Shown in pieces: positions 8,583-18,520 of a stretch of 64,000 nt of DNA. A program made the position numbers and the translations under genes. The notes beneath the pieces are model-generated. The model worked only from the letters and a program-made list of their open reading frames with translations, was not told the DNA's origin and did no database searches. This stretch comes from Butyricimonas synergistica DSM 23225. Lineage in GTDB: Bacteria; Bacteroidota; Bacteroidia; Bacteroidales; Marinifilaceae. The first letter of the stretch is position 1. The number at the start of each line of letters is the position of its first letter. Where the stretch lies: positions 2,175 to 66,174 of the forward strand of contig NZ_KB903360.1 in the NCBI RefSeq assembly GCF_000379665.1, read 5' to 3'.

Positions 8583-8612
8583 AAAAAAATCCCTGCCCCG
8601 CGGGGGGCAGGG
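8583..8612 (-). terminator. Rho-independent terminator of the SusC/SusD operon
   Basis: A GC-rich stem (CCCTGCCCC at 8591-8599 with GGGGCAGGG at 8604-8612) is followed on the minus strand by a run of seven U residues (A-run at 8583-8589). It lies 25 bp after the stop of the last surface lipoprotein gene at 8637 and separates it from the HExxH gene at 8531. Confidence 0.85.
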
Positions 8613-8636
8613 AAAGCACGCACCAAAAGGGTCTGG

Positions 8637-10337
8637 TTACTCGAACGTACAGGGGATAAATTTACCCAGACGCAAGCAATATTTTGTCATGCTGGAGATT
8701 TCTCCAATCGGGCGGTTTGACATCCGCAGGCGGATGTAACGCACGGGGGTACGCAAATCTTCCGGAACCACGAGGTAGCTTTCCTCGCCGGGAGTGTTCC
8801 CGATAGAGAAACTACCGTCCGTGTGGTTGGCTGCCGTCCAAGTTAAACCGTCATTCGAGAACTCCACGATAATGTTCTGCAACAGGTAGTCGGGATCGCC
8901 TTTCTCGTTACGGGTCGGTTGCCCCACCTTAAAACCGTCCAACCGCCGGGGAGTCTTCATGTCAAATGTCACGGAAACAACACCGGCACCCACGGTTTCC
9001 GCCGGCTCGAAATAGACCTCTTCTTCATATTCATCTCCCCAATACTCATCCACGAAACGACGCGGTCCATCGAAGAGCAAATTAGCCACCCCGTTATTCT
9101 TGTAACCATTATATACTGTATCGGAACACGTCATTTCCCAACCCGTGGTATCCAACAATGTACACGCAGGTTTGGCTAGCAAATTCTCGTTTCCCTTCTC
9201 CTCGATCACCAAATCTGTCAACTTCCCGGCTTTCTTGTACGCTTCCAAGAAAGTTGATCCAAACCCATCTCTTTGGTAGAAATAGTGCTGGTTATAGCGT
9301 TCCACGGTAAACTCGGGACGGGTCGCTTTCAGGAATTGCAACGTCACCAGCCCCACGTATTCATCCGTGTTGCTGTGATTGTTTCTAACGTATTTCTCGT
9401 CCATGTAACGATTCTTGCCGAGAATCACCTTCTTCAAGTTAGGTAAATACATCAAATCCTGCAAAGTATTCAGGTCGAAATCAATCTCCAAGGTCTCCAC
9501 GTTATTCACTTCACTTTCCCAGTTCGGTCCGAATTGCCCGATCATCAGTTGCGTGAAGTCCGTTGCCCACAACCGCTCATCCAAGCTCAACGTCTCGTCC
9601 TTGAAATCAATTTCATCCACACAGCCCTCCAATTTTCCCTTCCGTTGCACGGTGATCGGCTGGTTGAAATCAATATCCACGCCCTCCTCATCGGGCAAAA
9701 GAAAAAGGTAATCGCGTCCCAAGGAAACCTCGTATCCCCAATAATCATAGGCAAGCGAATCTCCGGAATGCTCCTTCATATCCCACTTGTGCTCGACTCC
9801 CCCCTTATCCTTGAAGCACAATAACATCTCCTTGATATTGTCATTGCTCTGGTCGAGAGCCACCATCAATTTGTCGCCCATGCGGCTGAAAGCGGTAATG
9901 CCACGCGAGAAGGCACGCAAATCCTCGTGCTCGTAAGTATACGGACGGCCATACTTTTCCTCCACCAGCGATTCCCTGTTATCCGCAGACAAGTTGCTCA
10001 CCCGCACGGTGTACATGGCATCCGCTAAATTCTCGATGTAAATGGTATCCATCAAATCGCCGCTATCCGGGTCACAGGGGTCCACGAACACCTCGCCCGA
10101 CCCGTTATCGGAGCTCCACGTGATCTTCACCTTCTTCACCCCGGCATCGATGTTGTGTTTCCATGTCACCTGCAAACGTTCCCACCCCGGGTTCACGCTC
10201 ACCTCGGAACATTTACCCAGGTAGCGGATCATCCCGTCGCCGGCAAACTCGTCGTATGTCTCTTCTAGGCTCTCGCTGCAACCTGCCGTCAAGAGCGCCG
10301 CGAACAAACCGATCGTATATATAGATTTTTTTATCAT
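8637..10337 (-). CDS. DUF4998 and discoidin-like surface lipoprotein
   Basis: A 566-residue lipoprotein (signal peptide with lipobox LLTAGC). The N-terminal third (RYLGKCSEVSVNPGWERLQV then VKKVKITWSSDNG) is a DUF4998-type fibronectin-like region. The C-terminal 150 residues (VSVTFDMKTPRRLDGFKVGQ, VEFSNDGLTWTAANH, RYIRLRMSNRP) have the layout of an F5/8 type C (discoidin) carbohydrate-binding domain. Such proteins sit on the cell surface beside SusC/SusD and bind glycans before import; the ligand here is unknown. It is the last gene before the operon terminator and lies 13 bp after the DUF4959-type gene. Confidence 0.85.
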   Translation of the reverse strand: MIKKSIYTIGLFAALLTAGCSESLEETYDEFAGDGMIRYLGKCSEVSVNPGWERLQVTWKHNIDAGVKKVKITWSSDNGSGEVFVDPCDPDSGDLMDTIYIENLADAMYTVRVSNLSADNRESLVEEKYGRPYTYEHEDLRAFSRGITAFSRMGDKLMVALDQSNDNIKEMLLCFKDKGGVEHKWDMKEHSGDSLAYDYWGYEVSLGRDYLFLLPDEEGVDIDFNQPITVQRKGKLEGCVDEIDFKDETLSLDERLWATDFTQLMIGQFGPNWESEVNNVETLEIDFDLNTLQDLMYLPNLKKVILGKNRYMDEKYVRNNHSNTDEYVGLVTLQFLKATRPEFTVERYNQHYFYQRDGFGSTFLEAYKKAGKLTDLVIEEKGNENLLAKPACTLLDTTGWEMTCSDTVYNGYKNNGVANLLFDGPRRFVDEYWGDEYEEEVYFEPAETVGAGVVSVTFDMKTPRRLDGFKVGQPTRNEKGDPDYLLQNIIVEFSNDGLTWTAANHTDGSFSIGNTPGEESYLVVPEDLRTPVRYIRLRMSNRPIGEISSMTKYCLRLGKFIPCTFE

Positions 10338-10350
10338 AGCTGTTCCTTTA

Positions 10351-11766
10351 TTAGTTTTCCTTCTTTACAAATACTTCCAACTCGTCGAACGTAATGTACT
10401 CCTTGGCATTCTCTTCATATCCATTCGGATAATAAGTCGTCCAACGGTTACTCATCCACGTATCCTCCACGATGAAGAATACATAGCGGAAAGCCTCCCC
10501 GAAATAATTGCATTTCATCTCCAAAGAGATCGGTTCTGCCGCCTCAAACGTCTTGTCATCCTTGTCCTTGTACGCATCTTTCACCCAATCCACCGGACCT
10601 CGATCGTAATCCGAGAAACGACACCATGCATTTTGGTAAAAATTATGCCAGTAGGGAGATTCATCCAACGCGTAAAGCTGGGTACACTCGTTCAAAGGCA
10701 CGGATTGGGGGTCTGCCGCATTCGTCCCGTACACCTTGATTTTAGCCGGCAAACGGGAAGTGTAAACCGCATTCCACAAATCGCAAACAAACATATCGAG
10801 GGTCGGATCCGGCCAGCTGGGATTGGCATACGGATAACTCCACCCGTGATACAAGAACGCATCCCCGCGCAGCATTGCCGGCACCTTCGGGGTTCCGAAA
10901 TCAATCACAAAACGTTCGTTGAAGGCGTACGGACCTGCCACGAAAGTACCGAATTTATATTTACTCCCTTGTTGGCAATTCTTCCGGTAATTGGCTCCTT
11001 TCTTTTGCCCGTCAAACAGATACTTCACCCCGATCTGGTGTTCTTCGTCCTCGATTCTAAACTCATCCGAAAAGGTGAAGGTGAATTTGTCTGGGGACAA
11101 CTGCTCCATTGCCAATGCATCTATTTCACTGTAAGTCTGTGTCTTCACCACATTCCCCTCGAAATCGTCCGTCCGCACGACCACCACCAGTTCGTCCAAC
11201 GCCTGCTTCAACTCGAAGTTCAGCGTGTCGCCCCCCTCGAGGATAGGATAACTGCCTATCAAGATATTATCCTCCTGCTTCGTGAGCGGATTGATCCCGA
11301 CATAGAAAATATGCACGGTTCCTTCCACGACATCCGGAGACTTGTACATCACGTTGAACCCACCCCAGAAGGGATTCACGCTCAAGTTATCGAAAAGAGC
11401 CACCGGGGCGGATGCCTCCGTGCTGAACGTCATCTCGATCGGGGCGGATTCCTCCAAATTGTTGTTCAAGAACGTCAGGCGCACCGGCTGATCGGTCCGC
11501 GCCTCGGCAAAACCGTTCAAGAGCAAGGAGTCGGCCAGATAGGTACCCTCCTTCACCAATTGCCGCCCGTAAGCGTCGGTATAACAAGCCCGTATCCCAA
11601 AGATATCCATGTTATCGGGCAAACGGTAGCGCATCACCGCCCCACCGGGCACCGGCTCGAAAGAGATTTTCCGGAACTCCACCGGCACGTCGAAGCCAAC
11701 GTCCTCATCGTCGCTGCACCCCATGAAACCGAAAAACGCCAATAATAAAAATAATATCTTTCTCAT
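10351..11766 (-). CDS. DUF4959/DUF5126/DUF5000-type surface lipoprotein
   Basis: A 471-residue lipoprotein with signal peptide and lipobox (FFGFMGCSDD). The order of segments matches the DUF4959 - DUF5126 - DUF5000 architecture that accompanies SusC/SusD pairs in many polysaccharide-utilisation loci: a fibronectin-like N-terminus (GGAVMRYRLPDN), a central beta domain with APVALFDNLSVNPFWGG, and a C-terminal jelly-roll-like part with RFVIDFGTPKVPAMLRGDAF. It probably binds a carbohydrate at the surface; the ligand is unknown. The start codon is directly preceded by an AATC-rich heptad array (11769-11803). Confidence 0.85.
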   Translation of the reverse strand: MRKILFLLLAFFGFMGCSDDEDVGFDVPVEFRKISFEPVPGGAVMRYRLPDNMDIFGIRACYTDAYGRQLVKEGTYLADSLLLNGFAEARTDQPVRLTFLNNNLEESAPIEMTFSTEASAPVALFDNLSVNPFWGGFNVMYKSPDVVEGTVHIFYVGINPLTKQEDNILIGSYPILEGGDTLNFELKQALDELVVVVRTDDFEGNVVKTQTYSEIDALAMEQLSPDKFTFTFSDEFRIEDEEHQIGVKYLFDGQKKGANYRKNCQQGSKYKFGTFVAGPYAFNERFVIDFGTPKVPAMLRGDAFLYHGWSYPYANPSWPDPTLDMFVCDLWNAVYTSRLPAKIKVYGTNAADPQSVPLNECTQLYALDESPYWHNFYQNAWCRFSDYDRGPVDWVKDAYKDKDDKTFEAAEPISLEMKCNYFGEAFRYVFFIVEDTWMSNRWTTYYPNGYEENAKEYITFDELEVFVKKEN

Positions 11767-11768
11767 AA

Positions 11769-11803
11769 TGATTTATAATTTATAATTTACGATTTATGAT
11801 TTT
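11769..11803. repeat. Five-copy 7-bp tandem array before the DUF4959 gene
   Basis: TGATTTA, TAATTTA, TAATTTA, CGATTTA, TGATTTT in direct succession. In the direction of the minus-strand genes this reads as AAATC-type heptads filling the gap between the susD stop (11802) and the next start codon (11766). Confidence 0.8.
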
Positions 11804-13769
11804 ACCATCCGGGATTTTGCACACAACCGGCAGTCTGCACCTCCTCGCTCCGGATAGGCCAGAAATAATCGCGCGGGGCGATGAACTTGTTACCGGAATA
11901 AACCACCACGGGACCTTTCCCGTTGTTGTAGAAACTCTTGGCATCACGACCGACCACATTCCACCCGTAGGATTTCTCGTTGAACTCGATATTCGCAATC
12001 TTCCAACGGCGTACGTTCCAGAAACGATAGCCCTCGAAAGCGAACTCGATGTTCCACTCCTGACGAATAATGGCACGCATACCGGCCGTGGTTTTCACCT
12101 TATTCGGGTCTTTGGCATTCTTCCAAGCCACCTCCACGTCCGGGATGCCGGCACGTTTGCGCACCACATTCAAATACTTGTACACCTCGGCATCGGGTGC
12201 TGCCTTGCTCTCGTTCAACGCCTCGGCTGCAATGAGGTACATCTCCGCCAAACGGAAAATCGGTGCCGGACGTTCTCCCAAGCTACCCAACCCACTTTGG
12301 TGAGCCAAAAGCGTTGCCTTGGAAGAGGTGCCTTTTTTCACGTAATACCCGGTAAGATTTTGCGGGTCCGTGGAAGAAAGACGCTTTTCCTCCAATCCTG
12401 CCGATTCCCCCTGGTAGGTCTTCACCAGATAAATATTGTTCACCTCGGTTCCCAACCGCCAATAGCAACGGTCTGCGGCAATGTTGGCATAAAAACGGGG
12501 TTCACGACGGCGGTGCAGGTTCAACGTGGGTTCCTCCAACGAAACCACGTCCGTGTATTTCGGGTCCGTTTCCTGGCTAAGCCCGTAGGGATTTCCTCCT
12601 CCGACCCATTTCAAATCCTGGTCGATCGGCAACCCGTTCTCCGTGTAGAACATCTCCACCATTTTTATACTCGGGGCAAGGCATGCCCCGGGCAGCGAGT
12701 GCATCGAGCCGTCGTCCATTTTGGGCAATATCAGCCTAAACCAATCTTCATCACCCCCCTGCAACCGGATCATATAGAGCACCTCGTCGCTCAACCAACC
12801 GTAAGTTTGGCAGGATTTCTCGATATCCAACATATACCCTTGCAGTTCGGTGTTTGCAGAACTCCCTTGAACCAAGGCTGCCGAACCGTTTTCGCGGCAA
12901 TAATCGATGACATCAATGGCGGCTTGGGCGGCACGCTCCCACTTTTTCGGGTCGGGAGTCGCGCTGAACAGGGGTTCTCCCTCTTTGTTCGTGAAATTCG
13001 CGTAGTCGGGATTGCCGTTGAACAGGTCGGAAGCCTGGTAACACAATGCCCGCGCCTTCAACGCCATCACGGCTTCCTTGTTGAAATAACCTCTCCGTTC
13101 ACTCTTCTTTCCCGTACAAGAAGGGAGGGTTTCCACCACCTCGTCGCACAGGCGCACGATATAATTGAAACAAGTGTCCACGTGGCTACGGGGCAATTTC
13201 AAGGTCTCCACATCCTGATTCGGGTCAACGTGGTCCGGCACAATCATCACCGGCCCATAGCGGCGCACCAGTTCGAAATAGTAAAACGCTTTCAAGGCAA
13301 TCACCTCCGCCTTCCACTCGCTCTTGTCCTTTGCCGGAAGGTTGTAAACGTTATCGATACGGGTAATAAAATGATTGCAGAGCACTATCTGCGTGTAAAA
13401 ATCTCTCCGGTAACTCCCGGCGGCCCCCCCCGAAAATACATTGAACCAAGTATCGTCGCAAGGATCCAACACGCTCTGCCTGCCGGCAATAATCTCCAAT
13501 CCCGTGGGACGTTGCCAATCAACAACCGTATTCCTCAAATAAGTATCGGAAACCAATTCATCGGATGCCGACATAGCGACATTATCAGACCACCCGTAAA
13601 GATCCTGCATATAGACGTAGGCACTCTTCAACCACTGGTACGCCTCGTCGTAGGTTTCAAATTCGGAATCAATCGTGGCGATATCCTCCTCCGGCACCAC
13701 GTCCAGCCAACTGTCGCAAGAAACGAACAGCAGGAAAGGAATAAATAAATAAGCTAATAGACGCTTCAT
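11802..13769 (-). CDS. SusD/RagB family nutrient-binding outer-membrane lipoprotein
   Basis: A 655-residue SusD-like lipoprotein; signal peptide and lipobox LFVSCDSWLDVVPEED, the typical SusD start. TPR-like helices follow, and the C-terminus (RLAEMYLIAAEAL near residue 490, IRQEWNIEFAFEGYRFWNVRRW and PIRSEE later) is the SusD/RagB signature. It forms the lid of the SusC transporter and binds substrate at the cell surface. Length is above the usual 500-550, as in many paralogues. It follows susC by 18 bp. Confidence 0.95.
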   Translation of the reverse strand: MKRLLAYLFIPFLLFVSCDSWLDVVPEEDIATIDSEFETYDEAYQWLKSAYVYMQDLYGWSDNVAMSASDELVSDTYLRNTVVDWQRPTGLEIIAGRQSVLDPCDDTWFNVFSGGAAGSYRRDFYTQIVLCNHFITRIDNVYNLPAKDKSEWKAEVIALKAFYYFELVRRYGPVMIVPDHVDPNQDVETLKLPRSHVDTCFNYIVRLCDEVVETLPSCTGKKSERRGYFNKEAVMALKARALCYQASDLFNGNPDYANFTNKEGEPLFSATPDPKKWERAAQAAIDVIDYCRENGSAALVQGSSANTELQGYMLDIEKSCQTYGWLSDEVLYMIRLQGGDEDWFRLILPKMDDGSMHSLPGACLAPSIKMVEMFYTENGLPIDQDLKWVGGGNPYGLSQETDPKYTDVVSLEEPTLNLHRRREPRFYANIAADRCYWRLGTEVNNIYLVKTYQGESAGLEEKRLSSTDPQNLTGYYVKKGTSSKATLLAHQSGLGSLGERPAPIFRLAEMYLIAAEALNESKAAPDAEVYKYLNVVRKRAGIPDVEVAWKNAKDPNKVKTTAGMRAIIRQEWNIEFAFEGYRFWNVRRWKIANIEFNEKSYGWNVVGRDAKSFYNNGKGPVVVYSGNKFIAPRDYFWPIRSEEVQTAGCVQNPGW

Positions 13770-13787
13770 ATTATCTCTGGTTTTAAG

Positions 13788-16700
13788 TTAGAAACTAATG
13801 TTTATTCCCAAAGCGTAGGTCTTCTGGATGGGATAGTTGAACCCGTTTCCACCCAACTCCACGTCCCACAATTTGAAATTGGAAATCAGGAAAGGATTGT
13901 TGGCACGGGCAAAGAATTTCACGTTCTGCATGCGCAACTTCTGGCGAAGACTCTGCGGCAGATTGTACGCCAACTCCAGCGAGGTGCAACGCAAGAAATG
14001 GCACTCCCGCATGAAATAGGTGGAACGGCGTTCGTCCGTGAGGTTCGCACTCCAATCCTCCTGCTTGTTATACTCGGTGATGTTCACCACGGAAAGGCGG
14101 GGCCAGAAGGGGCGGTTCTCCACGTTCTTCTCCGTCCAGTGGCTCTCGTAAATCTCCTTCAGCATGGCACGGTCGTTCACGAAGGGCGAAATGGCACTCG
14201 GGTTGATGAAGAAGCCCCGCTTGCCGGAACCCTGGAAGGCAAAACTGAACTCCCAATTTTTGTAATTGATGAAGCCGCTGAACCCATACACCATCCGCGG
14301 CGTTTCCGGGAAACCGATATGTACTGCGTCGTTCACGTCGATCACGCCATTGCCGTCGACGTCGCGGTAGCGGATATCCCCCGGCATGATCCCGGTGTTC
14401 GCCTGCGGCGAGTTGTCGATTTCCGCCTGGTCGCGGAACAACCCCTCGGCGATGTATCCCACCCGCTGCGAAAGCTCGTAGCCCGTCTTCAACTGCCAAT
14501 AGGGACGATCCTTTGCCTCCTCCAACTCTTTATAAATAGCCTTATTATAGGTAAACGTACCGTTCAGTATCACCCAAAAGTCCTTGTTGAAAGCATGTTG
14601 CACTTTTGCGGAAAGATCCATCCCGCGTGCCCGGACTTTCCCCATGTTATCCAAGGGATTCACCTCCACCCCAATTTGCGCGGGAATCGTGACCCGTTGC
14701 TCGATGATGTTGTGGCGCACCTCCTGGTAGAAGTCGGCATTGATTTCCAAAATATCCTTGAAGAAACGGGTTTCGATACCGAGGTTCACCTGCTCGGAAA
14801 CCTCCCATTTCACGTCAGGGTCGCCATAATTCTTGACCTCTTTACGACTAAAAGTATTCTCGCTTCCCGGTTCGGGATCTTTATAGTTCGGACCTCCCAC
14901 GATTTCCGGCATATAGACGAAACGGGGATCTTTGATGATACCATCGTTACCCACTTTACCCCACGAACCTCTCAATTTCAGGAAGGAAACCCACCGGCTA
15001 ACCGCACCTTGCATAAAGTTCTCCTTGGAAGCGAGCCACGCACCGCTGACTGCCGGGAAAAAACCCATCCGGTTGTTCTTCGTGAAACGCTCGGAACCGT
15101 TGTACCCGAAACTTGCCTCCACGAAGTAACGGTCCATGAACCCGTAGCTGCCGCGCATGGAAAAACTCAGGTTGCGTTGTTCGAAACTGCTGAACAAATC
15201 ACTCACCGGGGCGGAATTTGCCTGCAACGCCTGGAACACGGCAGTCAGCGAGGTCTGGTGCAAGGTGGCATCGTCCCCGCCCCAAGCAGCGGTGTGGATC
15301 AAACTACCTTCATACACCAGTTGCGTGGAAGAGGTCGATGCCGAGCCTCCTTGGATAGGCTTCTCCAACGTCCGGCGTCCATTCTGCAACAGCGTCAACT
15401 TATGCTCGCCCGTCTCGAAATCATACCCACCGTTTTCCGCGTCCATGGTATAATAGAACGGCGAGGTTTCAAAAGCATTCATCTCGTAGCCTGTCTTTGA
15501 CAAGGAGGCACTCGCCCGCAATTCCAAGCCTTTCAAGAGTCGTGCCAGATTGTAGATACACTCGACCCGAGTAGTAGCGCTATATCGGCTCCGGTCCTGG
15601 TAAGCCCTCTGCATGACGGCATACGGGTTCAGGGCAACACCCTGACCTTGCGGAACGCTCCCGAACCGCAAGTGCGGCCAGCCGTGCTCGAAATCACCCG
15701 GGTAAGTTGGGGCAAAATTCACCGGCGAAGCGTTGTACGCGTAATAATAGGCCTCTTGTACATCCGCTACCGCCCCCGGACCAAAGAAAGGCCCGTGGTA
15801 TTTATCGTAATTCACACTCGCATTGACCAACATACGGAGCCCCGTACTCAAATTCACGTTCAAATTGATACGTGATGAAAGCGTGGAGTTGTCAATGTTC
15901 ACTTTGTATTGATTCAAGCGGTCGCTCTTCAACATTCCCTTATCGTTCACGTAGTTGACGGAGGCGTAATATTGCACAGTCTCGGAACCGCCCCGCACGT
16001 TCACTCCCACGCGCTGGTTCACGGAATGATCCTTGAACAAGATTTTAAACCAATCGTTGGCAGGATAGACCCAAGAGGGATAGTTCTTGCTGCCCGTGCG
16101 CTCGATGCGGGTGAGGGAATAGCGGGGAGAGGCTTCCGGGTTACGGGTCATCAATGCCTCGTTGTACATCCGCATATAGGTCTGGGGATCGACCACGTCG
16201 ATCTTGTCCGTCGGCATGGAAGCCACCGCCTCGTAGCGCACGGAGGTATAGACACTTCCCGCCTCGCCCTTCTTCGTGGTCACGATAATCACCCCGTTCG
16301 CCCCGCGGGCACCGTACATCGCCGTGGCAGCGGCATCCTTCAACACGGAGAAACTCTCCATATCCTCCGGTGCCATACGCGCCAAATCCAAACGGGAAGA
16401 TTCCACCCCGTCGATCAGCACCAACGGCTCTGAAGCCCCGTTGGAGGAACTGATGCCCCGGATATAGAACTTTGTATTCATCTCGTCCTCGGTCAACGCC
16501 CCGGGGGCTCCCCCCGTCTGCCAACCGACAATACCGGCTATTTTCCCGGTAAGGCTCGCCGTCAGGTCACTATTGGATGATTTCAAATCCATCGGACGTA
16601 TGGTGGTAATGGATCCGGTAACACTCTCTTTCTTCTGCGTCCCGAAAGCCACGACCTGCACCTCTTCCAGATTCTCCGCCGTGGGCATCAAACGGATGTT

Positions 16701-17285
16701 CAACCTCTCCTTTCCCTTGACCTCCACGGTCTTCGGTTCATAACCGATAAAAGAAGCCCGCAACACGTCGTCTACCTTGGCAGCAATGCTATAATTTCCA
16801 TCCGCATCGGAAGCCACCCCTTGCGTGGTCCCCACGATCACGATGGTTGCCCCGGCAACGGGATTCCCTTTCTCGTCAACAATACGACCACTAACCTTGA
16901 TCAGATTTACCTCCGGCTTTTTCCTCGGCGCAATCATCACATGTTTATCCACGATGTTGAAATCGAAACGAGTCTTTTCCAGACATTTGGTGAGAACCTG
17001 TTCCAAAGTGGCGTCCTTGAAAGAGGCAGTAATCTTCGCTGTTTCATTTTTCACGTTCTCGCTGTTGTACGTGAAAGTGTAATCGCTGTTTTTCCCTAAA
17101 TAATCCAGCACTTCCATCAGCGAAGCGTCTTTAAAATTCACCGTGAACTTCGGGACGGCTTGCGCCATGGTTATTCCCACGTTTCCAATGACAAGCAAAG
17201 ACAATAACCCAAGAAATCGTCTTAAAAAACTGCCATTCCTAAAAATCCGCTCTCCGGGAGAGCGATGAATCGGTTTTTTTTTCAT
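13788..17285 (-). CDS. SusC/RagA family TonB-linked outer-membrane transporter with STN domain
   Basis: A 1165-residue TonB-dependent transporter. In order: a long N-terminal signal region (to about residue 42), a secretin/TonB short N-terminal (STN) domain (about 48-118), a carboxypeptidase-D-like beta domain (131-201), a TonB-box-like segment (NLEEVQVVAFGTQKKESVTG, 205-224), the plug (to about 338, with LVLIDGVESS and LKDAAATAMYGARGANGVI) and a 22-stranded barrel. The STN domain predicts signalling through the FecR protein and ECF sigma factor encoded immediately upstream. The substrate is not deducible; the associated lipoproteins suggest a glycan. Confidence 0.96.
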   Translation of the reverse strand: MKKKPIHRSPGERIFRNGSFLRRFLGLLSLLVIGNVGITMAQAVPKFTVNFKDASLMEVLDYLGKNSDYTFTYNSENVKNETAKITASFKDATLEQVLTKCLEKTRFDFNIVDKHVMIAPRKKPEVNLIKVSGRIVDEKGNPVAGATIVIVGTTQGVASDADGNYSIAAKVDDVLRASFIGYEPKTVEVKGKERLNIRLMPTAENLEEVQVVAFGTQKKESVTGSITTIRPMDLKSSNSDLTASLTGKIAGIVGWQTGGAPGALTEDEMNTKFYIRGISSSNGASEPLVLIDGVESSRLDLARMAPEDMESFSVLKDAAATAMYGARGANGVIIVTTKKGEAGSVYTSVRYEAVASMPTDKIDVVDPQTYMRMYNEALMTRNPEASPRYSLTRIERTGSKNYPSWVYPANDWFKILFKDHSVNQRVGVNVRGGSETVQYYASVNYVNDKGMLKSDRLNQYKVNIDNSTLSSRINLNVNLSTGLRMLVNASVNYDKYHGPFFGPGAVADVQEAYYYAYNASPVNFAPTYPGDFEHGWPHLRFGSVPQGQGVALNPYAVMQRAYQDRSRYSATTRVECIYNLARLLKGLELRASASLSKTGYEMNAFETSPFYYTMDAENGGYDFETGEHKLTLLQNGRRTLEKPIQGGSASTSSTQLVYEGSLIHTAAWGGDDATLHQTSLTAVFQALQANSAPVSDLFSSFEQRNLSFSMRGSYGFMDRYFVEASFGYNGSERFTKNNRMGFFPAVSGAWLASKENFMQGAVSRWVSFLKLRGSWGKVGNDGIIKDPRFVYMPEIVGGPNYKDPEPGSENTFSRKEVKNYGDPDVKWEVSEQVNLGIETRFFKDILEINADFYQEVRHNIIEQRVTIPAQIGVEVNPLDNMGKVRARGMDLSAKVQHAFNKDFWVILNGTFTYNKAIYKELEEAKDRPYWQLKTGYELSQRVGYIAEGLFRDQAEIDNSPQANTGIMPGDIRYRDVDGNGVIDVNDAVHIGFPETPRMVYGFSGFINYKNWEFSFAFQGSGKRGFFINPSAISPFVNDRAMLKEIYESHWTEKNVENRPFWPRLSVVNITEYNKQEDWSANLTDERRSTYFMRECHFLRCTSLELAYNLPQSLRQKLRMQNVKFFARANNPFLISNFKLWDVELGGNGFNYPIQKTYALGINISF

Positions 17286-17348
17286 AGATTTGTGTTTTAA
17301 ACTTGAAATTTAAGTATGAAATAGGCAAAGAGATGCGAGGCTCTTTGT

Positions 17349-18509
17349 CTATTTTCCTTTTATGATAATGACATCATTTGCTTTTATAAACCGGAAATCA
17401 CCCGTCCCCTCCAGTACCCGCAACACGCTATCCACGCCCGAATATCTCTTCACCATAGTCGTGTACAAAACATTTCCAACTTTCGGATCCTCGAAACGGA
17501 ACGTGTAGCCGTACCACTCGCCCAGCACATCCACGATTTCCCGTAACGGCGTTTCTTTAAAGGCAAACAAGTTATTCATCCAACCCGTCGAATATCTCAC
17601 ATCAACCTCACGCACCCCGATGCTCCCGTACTTCGTCAGGAAAGCCTGTTCTCCCGGACGAAGTTCCACGCTATCCCGTTTCCCGTTCTTCATCCGCACG
17701 TGTCCCTCGACTAATGTCGTCACGCATGATACATCATAAGCGTTCACGTTAAAACTCGTTCCCAACACGTTAATCACGGCAGAGGCTGTATTCACAATAA
17801 ATGGATGAACGGCATCTTTCGCGACCTCGAAGAAAGCCTCCCCTTTCAGGTACACGACTCGTCTATCCCCGACAAATGTATTCGGGTACCTCAATTCACT
17901 CCCGGCATTCAACCACACGTGACTTCCATCATACAACGTTACTTTTATATTCCCTTGTTTAGAAGTCGTCAGCACGTTATATTCGATTTCCTTTACAGGA
18001 TCAGGCAGAGTCACATCCGAATTTTCCCCCGTCGGGAGATCGACTTTATTACTATTCGTATTTACAGCCAACTGTTTCACGGAATCTTCCGGGTAAACAA
18101 CTTTCCCCCCGGTTGTCACCAAAGTAGCCAAAGGCTCCATTTGCCCTTTAGGAATAAAAGAAAGCGGGGTTACCCTTGCCGGCTCTTTCTTTTCCATGTT
18201 CAAAAGAATCAGTACGACTCCCACTAATATTGCTGCAGCAATTCCTGAAATATACTTTATCGCCCGTACTCGTTTCTTTCTCTTGATCCTGTCATTCACT
18301 CTTTTAAAAGGAATCTCCGTGTCCACGTTACTCATTTCCGCGATACCTTCATAAAGAACATCCGCCTCCTTCAATTTCATAAACAACTCCCGGTTCTTTG
18401 GCTCTAAACACCAAGCTTCCAAAAACTTTTCCTCGTCGACCGAGATCTCTCCCTGCAAAGATTTGTAAATCAAATCACTTATCTCTATATCTTTCTTTAT
18501 CCTTTTCAT
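17349..18509 (-). CDS. FecR family anti-sigma / signal-transducing membrane protein
   Basis: A 386-residue single-pass inner-membrane protein. The start at 18509 (MKRIKKDIEIS) is preferred: it lies 11 bp after the sigma gene's stop, while the longer reading from 18566 would overlap that gene by 46 bp. Residues 1-83 are the cytoplasmic anti-sigma region, about 84-104 the membrane helix, then the periplasmic FecR domain (VTLYDGSHVWLNAGSEL, AVINVLGTSFNVNAY, GHVRMKNG) and a C-terminal DUF4974-type domain. By family knowledge it receives the signal from the STN domain of SusC and controls the adjacent sigma factor. Confidence 0.93.
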   Translation of the reverse strand: MKRIKKDIEISDLIYKSLQGEISVDEEKFLEAWCLEPKNRELFMKLKEADVLYEGIAEMSNVDTEIPFKRVNDRIKRKKRVRAIKYISGIAAAILVGVVLILLNMEKKEPARVTPLSFIPKGQMEPLATLVTTGGKVVYPEDSVKQLAVNTNSNKVDLPTGENSDVTLPDPVKEIEYNVLTTSKQGNIKVTLYDGSHVWLNAGSELRYPNTFVGDRRVVYLKGEAFFEVAKDAVHPFIVNTASAVINVLGTSFNVNAYDVSCVTTLVEGHVRMKNGKRDSVELRPGEQAFLTKYGSIGVREVDVRYSTGWMNNLFAFKETPLREIVDVLGEWYGYTFRFEDPKVGNVLYTTMVKRYSGVDSVLRVLEGTGDFRFIKANDVIIIKGK

Positions 18510-18520
18510 AAACATCTCTT

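Noticed and set aside
11769-11803. CRISPR-like array
   Set aside because: The units are 7 bp with no spacers, and no cas genes are present.
11796-13748. A 650-codon open frame antisense to susD
   Set aside because: It is the mirror of a well-supported SusD gene with matching codon phase and has no recognisable motifs or signal.
13998-15500. A 500-codon open frame antisense to susC
   Set aside because: The sense strand encodes a full SusC barrel; the antisense frame has no domain and a biased Arg/His/Val composition typical of mirrors.
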